DNA of 64,000 nt, from positions 1,116,001 to 1,180,000 of the forward strand of contig JALRME010000007.1 in assembly GCA_026120035.1 (NCBI GenBank). Reading direction: 5' to 3'. The position numbers and the translations under genes are program-made. Position 1 is the stretch's first letter. Each line of letters opens with the position of its first letter. The stretch comes from Coleophoma eucalyptorum (Eukaryota; Ascomycota; Leotiomycetes; Helotiales; Dermateaceae). The notes below the pieces were generated by a model. That model was not told the origin of the DNA. It ran no database searches and saw only the letters and a program-made list of their open reading frames with translations. Below, in pieces: positions 11,123-23,640 of the stretch.

Positions 11123-12676
11123 AGGGAGTCTTAAGACGGACGAAGGGGCTTGCGCTGTACGTCATACATTTCGTGCAGCATTTTGTGTACAGTTAGCAAC
11201 ATACGAAGACACCGATACCCGGATTGTAAATATGATTCTGTGTATAACACCAGCGGGAAAGGACGGTTGGAGGGGGGTCTCGGCGTGAATCGAAATGCTC
11301 TGCGTTACCAGGTTTTGGCCAGTCTACTGTAGGCACCATTGTATAATACGAAACTTGATAGTTCCTTCACTTCCTAGCCCTTGTGTATCTCATTGTGCTC
11401 TAATTCGGGCAAAACGCTTCTATGAAGATGCTCAGAGTCTTAGTCTAATCAAGTGCTTCCGCAGAGCGTCTGCTAAACAAAGCAATATACTCTGTTCCAG
11501 GGTTGGAGCTTTTGCTGATCCTATGTGTATCAGCATTAATAATCCATAGAAATAAACTGCAGGTGTATCACCAGAAGTCCATGGAATTCGTAGGTGCCTA
11601 CAGTTTTGAAGACTTATTGGGAGTAAAAACCGAGACTCAATATCAGGAGGTGACGCAGAATTCGTGTTGTACTTGGAACATGACGGATTGTCTATCATGG
11701 CAAGTATTATGTCGAGAGGTGATAAATGATCGTTTAGAGCTTCTCCGGGTTGCTCGACGGCTTCGACTCGCGATGCTTCAATGTACGCACTCTCTTAGTA
11801 ACGAAGGGTAGGTCAAGCAAGAGCTTTCTTTCATTCTCAAGAGTTGTGAAGGAATGGGTTGAACAAGATATTGTGCCTGTGAAAGAGCCCATTTATGTTT
11901 TTCATCTTCCACTGTCTCAGCGTTCTGTCATGCTGTCAAAGTTTTAGCCATTTCAAAAGCCGCTGGTGGCAGTTGAGTTTGAAAGCTCCATCAGCACAAT
12001 GAGATATCCTTTTTTTGCTCCGTTATGCATCTTTTCACAGGAATCAGTGCTGCTTATTCTTTGCTTCTTGCCTCCGATATCTTCCCGACTGTAAAACTCT
12101 CAGTCATCAGTGCTTCAATATAAGCTCTCTATCCCCAAGGCTCAAATTTACAATTTCGGACTCGATGGCTTAGATGGTCATCAGACAGTGTCTTTTGTAT
12201 CCCAACTCCTAGTGTGACCAAGAGACTTAGCTGAAGTATGTTGGGGGGGGTTTTAAGGCGACTGCCTTATTCTTGGACAACACTAAGTCCGGCACCTGCC
12301 TGGGCAATACATTTTCTACTGCGCTACACAGGTGCGATTTGCCTTATATCACTTGGTTTTCTGCCTTTCACATTCACCTCAATCTCTTAACATCCATCTA
12401 CATCGTCTTCAGAGTGGTTGTGTAACACTGGCATCATATCCACGTCAGTCGTAGCGAACCCAAGATCTGCTAGGTTGAAAGCGTGCTGTCGAGCAGTAGC
12501 TAGGTCGTGGCCAAGCGTTTTCCATTTTGGCTTCACCGTTAGACTGACTCTATTCAACACATGCGAAGTCCTAGAATATCCTGCCCTCAAAAAAAACTAC
12601 CTACATTGTCCTCACAAACACGATTACCGACCAGAGATAGCCAGTCTGATGCTCTGTTACACATTCCTCTATTACA
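11123..12676. other. Intergenic region with no gene recognised
   Basis: The stretch between TOM5 and the kinase contains only short unassignable frames on both strands. A run of eight G lies at 12243-12250. The right part is presumably the promoter and leader of the kinase gene. Confidence 0.4.
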
Positions 12677-14825
12677 ATGCCGATATCAACGACTTTACCA
12701 ATACAGACACTCGCTTTTAGATCTAGCCATGATACAAACTGTTCGATCTCGTCTCAGGTTGTATCAGCTTGCGATGTAGCATCTACAGACAGTGCTCCGC
12801 TATCTTCTGCAAGCAACTCTGCCAATCCCACAGCCGTCATAATGCCAGCGACCATCATTTCTCAAGCTTCGTCTCAATCCGAATCATCCGATCACATCTC
12901 CGGCCATTCCAGGAAGTACAGGCTAAAGAGCGAGCATCAAATTGGTTACAGTTCGAACTGCCCTGCGGATCATGTACCTCAATTGTCAGACTTGAATATG
13001 GCTGTATTAGGTACACTGCAAGCTGGGGATGAAGCACAACCACAACAAAGTCCTGCAGCGCCAGATGCTACCAAGCAGAAAAACCCTAAACATCGTATCA
13101 GGAGATCAGTGTCTAATATACTCCATATGAAACACTTACACAGCCCTATCAATCACTCCCTTGCCAGCCTGAACAAATCTACACTTAAGAGTGCAAATAC
13201 ATCTGAACCTGCTTTGGTTAATGACTGGGAAAAGAATGCCCGATTGGTAAACTTAGTAGCTAATTTAAAAGCGAGCACACCAATGTCAATAGGGTTATCA
13301 GTCAATGAGCCTGCTTCACCGGATACTTCAGAGATCAATAAATCTCCGGTACAAAGACATATCAGGAGGCGATCATCCGCCGGGCCCAGTCTACTTGAAG
13401 CTGTTCACTGCCATGTCCCAAGGATCTCCTTTGCTCCGCTCAGCAAGCAGAGGTCAAACCTCGACAAGAGAATTAGAGCCTCGAGCATGGATCTAGACAC
13501 AGGATTAAAACATGAGGAGTATTCACCTCGTGGACCAGAAGTGGTAGAGATTCAACAACATATGTGGGGCATAAATCCTCCGACTGGCATGGGACTTAAA
13601 GCTCGACGACTGAGCCAAAATATCACAGACGACTTTAATGTTTACGCAACAGAACTCTATGATGACTACTCAGACCAGAGCAAACTTGTTGGACGCCGTG
13701 GAAAATTTCTAGGGAAAGGCGCAACAGCTCAGGTGAAACTCATGGTTCGCAAAGGTTGCTCCAGTGACTTGTATGCAGTAAAGGAGTTTCGAGGCAAAGC
13801 GAAGTACGAAAGGACGGAAGACTACGAGAATAAGGTTAAGTCAGAGTATTCTATAGCAAAGAGCGCCCGTCATCCAAATATCGTCAAAACTGTCTCGCTG
13901 TGTATTCACAGTGGACGATGGAACCATGTGATGGAATTCTGTGACCAAGGCGATCTGTTTCACCTGGTTCAGCAACATTATCTCTGTAATGAAAATCGCC
14001 TGAAAGATCGTGTGTGCCTGTTTAAGCAGCTGATACAAGGCATCAACTACCTCCACAATCATGGGATCGCTCATCGTGATATCAAGCTTGAGAATCTTCT
14101 CATGACGGAACATGGCCATCTCAAGATCACTGATTTTGGGGTCTCTGAAGTATTCTGTGGAATCCACCCAGGATTTAGGTCAGCTAGTGGTGAATGCGGG
14201 AAGGAAATGAAGGAGGTTCGACTTTGTGCTCCTGGGATTTGTGGGTCCATGCCATATATCGCCCCCGAGGTCATTTTAAAGCAAGGTAAGTGATTTCTAA
14301 CCGCCGTTTCCATAGTTACTCAACTATGTAGGAGAATATGACCCCCGAGCAATCGACGTCTGGTCAGCAGCAATCGTGATGATTTCCATGACAGCAAATG
14401 GCACCCTCTGGCCCGAAGCACGGCCAGGATCCTCAGCAGTCTACGACAACCTGGTAGGTGGTTGGCAGAAGTGGAATTCCAGACACGCCAATGATGGTTG
14501 CATAAACGAGAGAGACTATCCATTTATCTCCTTCTTCGACACCTTCATCAACCCTCCAGCACTCCGCCGCATCCTCCTCACTATGCTCAACCCCGATCCA
14601 AGCAAACGAGTTACTATGCACGACATAGCCACCAGTCGCTGGCTGAAGTCTGTCGAGTGCTGTCAAGCAGACTCTGAGAATGGAGATGAAGCGATTGTTA
14701 TTGATGCTAGCAAGGCGCGTCTGGGGAACCTGAGCAAGGAACTAAAGAAGATTAGGCACCATAACCACTTGCCGCCAGAGAAGCACCCAGGACATAGACT
14801 GGTGCGATTACCGGCGAGTGATTAG
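12677..14825 (+). CDS. Serine/threonine protein kinase, Hal4/Sat4 type
   Basis: A fungal-specific protein kinase of the Hal4/Sat4-Npr1 subfamily, whose yeast members stabilise plasma-membrane transporters and support salt tolerance. Two exons (12677-14285, 14332-14825) give 700 residues. About 340 N-terminal residues are Ser/Pro-rich and look disordered, with Ser-rich basic patches. The kinase domain follows, with the glycine loop GKGATAQV near residue 347, the ATP lysine in YAVKEF near 368, HRDIKLEN near 464 and DFG near 486. The activation segment carries an insertion typical of this subfamily and ends in MPYIAPE. The intron lies just after the APE motif. The gene is convergent with SSK1, another stress-signalling gene. 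The substrate is unknown. Confidence 0.88.
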
Positions 14826-15792
14826 CTTTAGAATCATGAACTATGCATAAATTGGATTACGAAACCGTCACATACCCTTAGGATATGATGGAGGGTGTTC
14901 ACATGGGAGAGGCACGCGGAGAAGGGCTGTAAGATAGAACACTCAAAACGAAGATAATGCTCTACCCAGTCATCACATAAGACATTTTACAAATATAGCC
15001 TCATCACCTATGATTAGGCTCATCAGCAGCTGTCTAAGACATGACCACGAAGCAGGTTTATTCATTACATGGATACGAAATGTAGAGTTGTCAAAATTAA
15101 GCGACTAGAAACTTGTATCCAAACCCCGTCCATCTATCCATGCATCTATCCACATTCAGAAATTGAAGAATACTGCATAGATGCCCAGCACAAAGTAGAT
15201 CACCAGACAAGAATGTTGTAAGCAGCGAAATTTGCGTTAGGTAGATAGGAACACGAATAAGTATAAGATTACTTTCATAGACGAATAACAAGGTTGAAAG
15301 GGTAAGATTCTGTTATTTTTTTTACTTGGATTCCTTCTACTCTGCACCTTCTTCGGCTATGCCAGTGCTTGGCTGGAAAGCATGAGCATTTTATAAGATA
15401 TCTTATGTACATGTCATCCTCCCCTATCATCTTTGCTATCGTCTCCCAAGTTTTCATTTGATGCTCCATCCCTATCTCGATACCTTTATTAAAGCATTTA
15501 GTAGATGAAAATAAAAACAAAAGCCCAAGCCAATTTCATAATCCCTATCGAACGGGCACGTCAATCGTATACCGATGCCCATCCATTCTTTGCAACGCCT
15601 TTAGGAGGGAAAATAGAAAACAAAAATATGAGGAAGCAAAAAAAAAAGCAAAGGAAAGATGCCAAATATCTCCCTACCGGTTGAGAAATGTTAACCGATA
15701 TGCCACGCTTGCAAAAGAAATTCCAACAATATAAGACAGCATATTACAAGAAACAAACAGTTAATGCCCTACACTGTCTCCTCCTTCAGAGG
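14826..15792. other. Convergent intergenic region
   Basis: The stretch lies between the ends of the kinase and SSK1 genes and should hold both 3' untranslated regions. It is AT-rich with several A- and T-runs. I see no gene or RNA here. Confidence 0.45.
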
Positions 15793-18229
15793 TTACGCAG
15801 CGGCGGCAGTCTCTTCGTTCTCTTCCTTTATGCTCTTAGCGGTTGCTGCACCACTAATGCTCCCTAGTGAACTTCGGTTGTTTTTCTTTCGTTTCTTCTT
15901 GTCGACTTCGCCTGCTTTGTCTTTTTTCTTACTCTCCGCGAGGGATGATTCGTCCTTGGCTTGGGAGAAATCCTTCCATTTCCGCCAGCCGTCGAAGTCG
16001 ATCAGGGCTTGCATGCATCCCCACTCCATAACTTTACGTTCAAGCCATACAAAATTTACAGGCTGAGGTATTTGTTAGTCTCTATACATGCAATCTCATC
16101 TTTGAAAAACTTACTTTGGTTAAGAAATCGTTGCAGCCAGCAGCTAAGGCTTCATGTCTGTCTGATTGCAACGAAGAAGCTGTCAGAGCGACTATAATGA
16201 CGGGACTCTTGAAAAGTACCGTGCTTGGAAGTAAGTCCTCCCCTTGAGGTTCATCACCCTCATCTCGTTCCGGAGCACTACTGCTAGCACTCGACGAAAA
16301 GACACCGATGGAGTTCAGTCTCTCAAGTCTCCGGATTTCTTTTGTAGCCTCTAGACCACTCATGATTGGCAATTGAATATCCATCAAAACCAAATGAAAG
16401 CCACCAGCTCGCCATTTCGTCACCGCTTCTTTTCCATTCATGGCTGTCTGCCATCGGACCTTTAGTCGCTTCATAAAAGCCTCAAGTAGCTTCAAGTTAA
16501 TGATGTTGTCTTCCACGATGAGTACGTTAATTGGCGGGACTCCACCATTGAGCATCCCAGCTGGAAGACTAGGATGCTCTACTGGTGCTTTCTTTTTTTT
16601 CAGACGTTTATCAGGTCTAGGTGATGAGACTCGTGCTGGTGGAGGCGTTGCAACGCGAGCGATCTGTGCTGCTGCTGTCATATCTTGGACTGGAGGTGTA
16701 GGAATTAAGGGTGGAGGGGGAGGTGGGCCATTTGCTGATTTTTCTGAAGCACTTGAGTGAGTTCTTGATCTAGTAACTCGGGTAAACGGTTGCGTACCGT
16801 TGCTTATAGAAGTCGTAGGAGTATGCCCGCCAATTACTGTTGGGGACGAGGTATGTTGTCGAGTCATTCGGGGTCTCTCGCGAGGATGCCGCCTTGAGGC
16901 ATTCGGCGAAGGGAGGGGAGGTACATGACCTGTTGAAAGTACAGACATAGCGTGCGGGATATTTGGTGCATGCCCGTTGGTCGTGGCAGGTGTGCTGTGC
17001 GGTAAGTGAGGTGAAGGGATAACTGGAACTGGCATGGGCGGGAAATAGTCCGAACCACCTTCCAGTGGTCTTGATTCATCGTAATATACATTATGAACGT
17101 TCGGTCTCGGTGATGGCCTTGGAGTTCTCCTTAGCGGCACATCTATAACAAGAGCTTCATCCACGGTTTGGCCTCCCACAAAGTACGCATCGAGTGTTCT
17201 ACCCATGGGCTCCTCTGGGCCCAAAGTCCTCTCCTGTCGGTGTTCTCTCGGTATGATGCGCAATGTGACATCTGGTGCGTCGAAATTTCTGCCCAGCGAA
17301 TTGGCGTATTTCTTGAGTATCATTTCTCGCACATCGTCCACCAAATCATCCTCTTGTATTTGCACCAGAGTCGCAGAAGCGTTCGGCCGCTTGACCCATA
17401 TCTTCCTGCTAACCATATTTGCACTGATTGTGGACGGGCCGTTGTGCTGGAAATAGTCGAAGGTAGCCGCCTTGTCTTGTGATGGAATCTCTGTCGCCAG
17501 AAGAGTCTTGATTAGTCGTGTCTGTTGCGAGGGAATTAGTGATTGTCGTCTGGATAACTCGGGCTTCTTCTGGGAGGTCGGGTGTGGAATGGAGCTTGCT
17601 GGCTTGACAGGGAGGACTTCTATCGCCGAATCGTGATTATGATGAGCATCTTCTTCTTGGCGGGAATCGTCGAGAACGGGTGCAAAGTCGGAATTTGGAG
17701 TTGGCAAGAAATTGGCTGTCGAAGTCGAGTCGTGCTTGTGGTCACCGACGTGTACGTCCAGAAGTTTTGAGGGTGATGGCGATGGTAAAGGCGCCGGCTG
17801 TTGAAGATCGCTTCGGCCTTCGAAGCTTAGCCCACCGACTTCCCGATTCGCAAGTTCTGGCTGTGGCTTTAGCTTGCACGCACCAACATTAGCATCAACA
17901 TGGCCATCCGCATCAGCATCGATGAAAGCCCCAGGAACATGTCGTACGAGATTGTCTTTCTCATCTTCTTTCTCGTGCTCGACCTCAGCGACATTGCTTT
18001 CATGGAGTGCTATTGTGGAGGAGCCAGAAGGTAGTGGGGATGCATGGCTTCCGCGACGAGACAGCCCTGATCTTGCCGTGATTTTGCTTCGGAAGCTCTT
18101 GAAGCTCTTCGCATCTTGTCCTGCGTCAACCCCATCGGCGCCTTCTGCTGAGGAAGTAGCTGAATGTGCGGATTCGCGTCTGCTGAACTTCGCCCTGAAT
18201 TTCGATTTGATGTCCCCAACGATCGCCAT
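15793..18229 (-). CDS. SSK1: Response regulator Ssk1 of the HOG osmostress pathway
   Basis: The output response regulator of the fungal two-component phosphorelay. Unphosphorylated Ssk1 activates the Ssk2/22 MAPKKK and so the Hog1 pathway. Two exons (18229-16115, 16062-15793) encode 794 residues. The N-terminal 550 residues are Ser/Pro-rich and disordered, with a basic start. The receiver domain begins near residue 565 (INVLIVEDN) and the phospho-acceptor is Asp617 in LVLMDIQLP. Splicing joins FLTK to PVNFVWLERKV, the invariant end of Ssk1 receiver domains, which confirms the intron. A Lys/Glu-rich tail ends the protein. I chose the ATG at 18229 because the sequence following it resembles known Ssk1 N-termini. 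An upstream in-frame ATG at 18328 would add 33 residues. Confidence 0.93.
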
Positions 18230-19407
18230 TGATTGGGAAGCCCTCCACAGGCTATGTCCACAGGCTATGGCAGCCTGCGAAAGAAAGCAAACGCCAACTT
18301 GTCTCGAAAGGAATGCGTATGAAGACAAGAAGATTAATCCAGTGCAAGATTCAGACTAGAGAAAAGTCGAAAACTTATTGCGCACCACAAACCCATAAAT
18401 GGTGATCTTGCCGGGGCTTGGGTGTGTTTATGGATTGCAAATTATCAATAATGGACTTTTCCATGGCATTCGAACATGGGGAACCTCCGGGAGCCCGTGA
18501 TGCGCGATCGTGTATGTAATCCTCGATTTGGACTGAACGTGAAATTAGACGGGGGGCGGTATGGAGGCAAACGAGCAACACCTGAACACCACCTTACAAT
18601 ATCTATATGTGAAAGTAGTTGGATTCTTGGAAAACTACAACGCATCAATTTTGCCTTCGCTTTACATTACTGAACCAGCCAGAGGCGTACTACTTGACAA
18701 AAGCAAGCAGCCGTCGCGACAACTAGGGCAGGGGATAAGATGAGCCTCGAGCTTCTGGACGCGGCACAGCCGAGGTATCCCCTGCCATTTAGGAAGCATG
18801 TCTTCTTGCCTCTGTACGCATCGCTAACGATTGGGTCGCTATGTCCTCCCATACTTTTCCACACGAATGCTCATGAATCCACTGCATTAGGGTTTCTCCG
18901 CCATACATCTTATCAGTATTTACGAGTCGTGAGTAAACAGCCAAAGTGTGTTTGAGAACGCATGAACTGTGACCTGGCTTTCCAACTGTTTGGTGTACGA
19001 ATCGAAAGATTTGTAAGCTTGGACGACGCACTATGATATTGGTATATATACTACCAAGAGACATTGATGCTGCTTGATATCAGAACAATGATTCCACCGT
19101 AGTGGACTAAGAAGATTGCCTCTCCAGTGTAGATCAACTCCAAACTCCTTCGCGCTGGTCTGAATCCACGCCCTAGGTTTTCCGACGCCGGTGTGAGTGG
19201 TCTTTCCAAAGTACACACTTTGCAATTCCGTTTCCCATCACAACCAACCATGACGAACAGACTGAAGGGTATTGTAGCTATTTGGTGATGAGACTTGTAC
19301 GGAAAGTAGCGACTTATGAAGTCGGCCTCATTTCGTAATTAGGTCTCGGTGTGGCATATAAGAGGGTTGGTAGAAAAGGTATCTAGTCCCTCGACATCTC
19401 AGCCGCT
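18230..19407. other. Intergenic region upstream of SSK1
   Basis: The SSK1 promoter and leader lie at the left and the 3' end of the next gene at the right. Short overlapping frames exist on both strands, but none has a recognisable domain or convincing splice pattern. Confidence 0.4.
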
Positions 19408-20496
19408 TCATAGATAGTCCCTTTCGAACTCGGCGTCTAGATGCACAGGAACTCGACCGTCATCTTCGTGCCTATCTTTGCCAGAAATTTGAAGCAATTG
19501 CATCAAAAGCTTATTGTTTTGCGAAACAATGACCTCAATCTTATCGACTTTACTTTCCAAGGTACGCAGTCGTGCGTCATTGCCCATGATGTCCCTCCAG
19601 TCCTCCTTTGTTAATTGGCCTTCAACCACCACTCTCTTTACAGGTTCACGCATCTGCAGCTCCTGATATTGACGCGACTCTTGCTGGATCTGGGATTGTA
19701 ACTCTGTGAGCTCGCGCGTAAGCTGCCTTTCGGTCCGTTGTCTCTTTCGGGGCCGCTCCAGGCCATTCATCGCATTATGCTCCTGTCCATTCGTGATGTA
19801 GACATCGTCGTTGCCTTGCTGCTGTGGTTGCATAGTGACTGGGGGTGCTGCCGCTATGCTGGCATTCTGTGCCGTCATCAATGCCTGGGCTGCATCCGCT
19901 TGCCTTCTTGCTTCTTTCCTTTGCTCCTCGAGTCTTCTCCTTGCGTCCACTTGCCTCACTCTCTCAGCTTCAGCGTCGGCATCTTCAACCCTTAGGAACT
20001 CGATCCATTTATCCAAAAGTTCGTTGAGTTCCCCGCCTGGTTTCTGGGTAATAATGCCGTTTTCCCAATCTGAAATCTGCCGTCTTCTGCCTTCAACTAA
20101 TCTGCCAACTGTTGCGCTCATTTGAGCTAAGATCTTCCCAGTGTCTGCTTGGAAAGCTTGATTGACACCTCCCCAAAACTCTGCCTTGGTGCCCTCCTTG
20201 AACTTATGGCGTTGTCCGTAGCATGCTTTAAGCATAAGTATATGGTCGCTCTCGGAGAGATTTTGTCGCGGTTTGCGCGCAGAGCCTCCAACAGAGGACA
20301 CCGAAGCTTCACGTACATCGCGCGCAGGCGTCATGAGCGATCTTGGGAGTGAAGGAGGGTGCATCGGTGTCGAAGAAGAGCTGGGTGGCGCATTTTCATG
20401 ACTTTGGGTGCTGGATTGAGGACGCGCATTGTTAGGGTTTGCGGGGGTCGAAGGAGGAAGGATTGGTGCAGGTTGTCGAGTGTTGGTGGGTGCCAT
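19408..20496 (-). CDS. Uncharacterised protein, SANT/trihelix-like domain and coiled coil
   Basis: A single-exon gene for 362 residues. I do not recognise a named family. Residues 1-75 are Pro/Ser/Thr-rich and look disordered. Residues about 79-150 form a conserved-looking globular block with Trp, Tyr and Phe at spacings that resemble trihelix or Myb/SANT-like domains (starting NLSESDHILML). A charged Arg/Glu/Ala-rich coiled coil follows near 165-215. A basic RPRKRQR cluster near 255, a likely nuclear signal, precedes a second coiled coil. Together these suggest a nuclear chromatin or DNA-associated protein, as inference only. I chose the ATG at 20496. An in-frame ATG at 20631 would add a hydrophobic stretch that looks unlike the rest. 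Confidence 0.7.
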   Translation of the reverse strand: MAPTNTRQPAPILPPSTPANPNNARPQSSTQSHENAPPSSSSTPMHPPSLPRSLMTPARDVREASVSSVGGSARKPRQNLSESDHILMLKACYGQRHKFKEGTKAEFWGGVNQAFQADTGKILAQMSATVGRLVEGRRRQISDWENGIITQKPGGELNELLDKWIEFLRVEDADAEAERVRQVDARRRLEEQRKEARRQADAAQALMTAQNASIAAAPPVTMQPQQQGNDDVYITNGQEHNAMNGLERPRKRQRTERQLTRELTELQSQIQQESRQYQELQMREPVKRVVVEGQLTKEDWRDIMGNDARLRTLESKVDKIEVIVSQNNKLLMQLLQISGKDRHEDDGRVPVHLDAEFERDYL

Positions 20497-21141
20497 ACCT
20501 GGAGCGAGCTTAAAAGTATGAAAAGCTGATGGCATAAGGTAAAGAAAGATTAAGTTGTCCCAATTCAGGACGTGGAATGGTCTGATACTGTCCGCTGTAA
20601 GAGACGACGGGATCCCAAAGAACGAGAACACGCCAATCTCCAGGATAGGGATAGTGTGTTATTTATAGACATGCTCGCGAAAGAAACTCAAGTTCGTCCC
20701 TAGAAAGATAGTGGGCCTTGGTTTGATCTTGGGTAAACATCAATTAACTACCCGCAATAATAATGATATTCTGGTTCGAATATCGCAGCCATCGAAATTT
20801 GGTGTCGGAGTAGTAACCTAAATCCACGAGTTATTTGGGCAACCATGATGAAAATTGACTTGCTTGCTACACACACCAATATGAGCTCGAGCTTAAGGAT
20901 ACCTACGTTCGCAGCATGGCATCAGCAAAGCATGGCATTAGCAAGTATATATCTCAATGATTTGATGTTTACAAGCACCAGCGAATACTGAGCCTTTCGC
21001 GAACCTGGAAGAGTACTTAGAGACCATCATGTGATAAGCTGTGTGGCGTTCAAGTATCAATTGAAAAGAGGCCATCCCACTCTCATTCAGCATATAGTTC
21101 GAACCACTCTCGCTGCCAACCCCAAAAGTTCAATAAGTGCC
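20497..21141. promoter_or_regulatory. Divergent promoter region
   Basis: These 645 bp separate the start codons of the SANT-like gene (minus) and the FAD monooxygenase (plus). A short direct repeat, GCATGGCAT at 20915 and 20932, is visible. No specific factor site is assigned. Confidence 0.4.
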
Positions 21142-22479
21142 ATGCCGGACACCTTCGAGTATAATGGATCCAAGCCGTCAGTGATCGTTGCTGGCGGTGG
21201 GATTGGTGGACTGGTCCTCGGTCTTCAATTGCACGCTGTAGGAATCACGGAAGTAGATATCTTTGAATCGGTTTCAAAGATTGACATATTAGGGGTCGGC
21301 ATAAATCTTCAACCATCTGCTGTGCTCATCCTCCGTAATCTAGGACTACTGGGTGCTCTCGCAGCTACAGCAATAGAAACAGCAGAGCAAAATTTCTATA
21401 ACAAACACGGCGACTTGATTCAGTCAGAGAAGCGAGGTAAAGCGGCTGGGTACACGATTCCGCAGTATTCTATCCATCGAGGGAAACTGCATGAATTACT
21501 GCTTGCCGCTTTCAAAGAACGCCTTGGGGCAGAACGATTTCATCTCGATCATCGCGTCACGTCATACACACCAGCAACAACCACAACCAAAGTGACCGCA
21601 CATTTCGTCTCTCATTCGAAGAAACTGCTGCCCTCACGTTCTGCCGACATACTTGTTGCTGCTGATGGAATCAACTCAGCCATTCGTGCGCAGTTATATC
21701 CAGAAGAAGGGCTCCCACGGTTCTCAGGATTTATGCTATGGCGTGGCACGATGCGTTGCAAGCCATATCTTACAGGTCGCACTATGGTCTGGGCTGGCTA
21801 CGCAGATAAGAAGTTTATTGCTTATCCTGTCTGTCAGGAATCTTTGGCGCGTGGAGAATGCCTGAGTAATTGGATTGCTGAAGTGCGAATCCAGCCCGTC
21901 GATGATCCAAATGTGGTACCCCCCAAACCAGACTACTCTAAGACAGTCCCAAAAGAAAGATTTTCTGGATACTTCAAAGGCTGGGATTTCGATTTTATTG
22001 ATGTCCCCAAGATGATTGAAGAGGCAAATGAAGTTTTTGAGTTTCCGATGTGTGATCGAGATCCTGTACCACAATGGACATTTGGAAGAATGACCTTACT
22101 CGGTGATGCCGCACATGCAATGTACCCATTTGGCTCCAATGGTGCCAGTCAAGCCATAATCGATGCTGAGGAACTGGTGCTGCAACTGTGCAAACAGCCG
22201 AAAGACCTGGACTTAGCTTTGAAGGAATATGAGAGGGTACGCATGCCAATTACTGAAAAAATAGTATATGCAAATAGAGGCCAAGGCCCGGACCATATCA
22301 TGCAGATTGTAGAGGAAAGAGCTCCAGATGGATTTGACAATGTGAACGATGTTATCACTGCCGAGGAGATCAAGGAAGTTGGGGATAAATATAAAGCTAT
22401 GGCAGGTTTTGACGTTCAGAGTGTTAATCAGAAGGCGAGCAATACTGATATATTTAATGTATTGAAAACAAGATGCTAG
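21142..22479 (+). CDS. FAD-dependent aromatic-ring-type monooxygenase
   Basis: A single-component flavin hydroxylase of the salicylate/p-hydroxybenzoate hydroxylase fold, which uses NAD(P)H and oxygen to hydroxylate small, often aromatic substrates. It is intronless and encodes 445 residues, a normal length. The dinucleotide-binding GGGIGG motif is at residues 18-23. A DG motif (VAADGINSAIR) lies near 170. The second FAD motif, LLGDAAHAMYPFGSNG, is near 319. No signal peptide or membrane anchor is visible, so it is probably cytosolic. The ATG at 21142 sits just before the nucleotide-binding strand as in relatives. The open frame continues upstream to 21031 without an earlier ATG. Substrate and pathway cannot be told from the sequence, and neighbouring genes do not suggest a biosynthetic cluster. 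Confidence 0.9.
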   Translation: MPDTFEYNGSKPSVIVAGGGIGGLVLGLQLHAVGITEVDIFESVSKIDILGVGINLQPSAVLILRNLGLLGALAATAIETAEQNFYNKHGDLIQSEKRGKAAGYTIPQYSIHRGKLHELLLAAFKERLGAERFHLDHRVTSYTPATTTTKVTAHFVSHSKKLLPSRSADILVAADGINSAIRAQLYPEEGLPRFSGFMLWRGTMRCKPYLTGRTMVWAGYADKKFIAYPVCQESLARGECLSNWIAEVRIQPVDDPNVVPPKPDYSKTVPKERFSGYFKGWDFDFIDVPKMIEEANEVFEFPMCDRDPVPQWTFGRMTLLGDAAHAMYPFGSNGASQAIIDAEELVLQLCKQPKDLDLALKEYERVRMPITEKIVYANRGQGPDHIMQIVEERAPDGFDNVNDVITAEEIKEVGDKYKAMAGFDVQSVNQKASNTDIFNVLKTRC

Positions 22480-23640
22480 ATAGGGTTAGACCAAGTCATG
22501 CAGTAGCCTAAATCATTATTTTCATGTCCTTTTATTATGAATTCGTACTTGTCTCTTCTATTCCATGGTGATCTTTGAACTTGGTGTTTGATGAACCAAG
22601 TTAAGCGACAGGTCTGACTTGGTACTCTGGTAGACTGTTCTTGTCTAAAGTAAGGTTCGGATTTGGCATCAATATATCTAGTTTTTGAATAGATGCCTCT
22701 AGAATATTGGACTCCACGTAAAAAAATCCATGGTACGAAATATCCCTCTTTTCGACTATATTATTCACGATTTGTTCATAATAGAGTAACCATCATGGCC
22801 TGCCTGATATTTCTTGAATTTTGTATTCTATCTAACTTACAGGGTATGCTGTAATAATCACGGGGGAAAGAAGAAGAGAGCTGAATCTTTGTAGTTGTAA
22901 CCCATCTCTCAATTGAGCAAATAATTAATATATATATATTGTGTTGAAAGAAAGGGGTCATGTGATCACGCGACAGGCACCTACATGTAAATAGACCTCC
23001 AGGCAGTCCTTCACCTTCATTCTACAATGTCAATGTCAATACCCTCAATTATCACCCTCTCTATTGATACCCTGCATCGTTGCACGCAATATATTGGATA
23101 TATTGATATCCTTGATTGCTGTAACTTCAGAAGCAGGGGGGACAAAGTATCTATGCTATTCAATGAAATAATCAAGGAACACAGATGTTTTGTTTATAGC
23201 TTGGACATTACGTACAAGATTTCGTTAAAAGTGACCATTATACTACAATGGTAAATACAGATCGGTGCCTTACATATTTTCTGATTTCTATGACAGTAAC
23301 GTTATGAATCAATATGATCGTAAAAATTGAATTGTGTTATAATGTTTGTTTGCTCTTGTCTCGGATCTTCAAAGCAAATCTTGTCGTCTGATGAAATACT
23401 ATTTAGTTATTGCAAGTGAGCAATGATAACACTTGCAGCTAAGAGATAAAGCAGGAAGTAATTAGTGGATAGCTAGTTTTGACCGCGGTAACTGACTCGC
23501 AGTGCCTTCCTCGCTTCAATTCTCGATCGGTTCAGTGGACTCGCTTCGTAACAACTCCACCAAAATTTGTAGGTTCTTTATTTAATGAAATATGAAATCT
23601 GTCCTCAACAATCAGCAAACATTAATCTGTTAGCTTGACA
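22480..23640. other. AT-rich intergenic region
   Basis: The region between the monooxygenase and the tRNA gene is AT-rich and has TA-rich stretches near 22925-22940 and 23090-23110. No coding frame is convincing. Confidence 0.45.
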
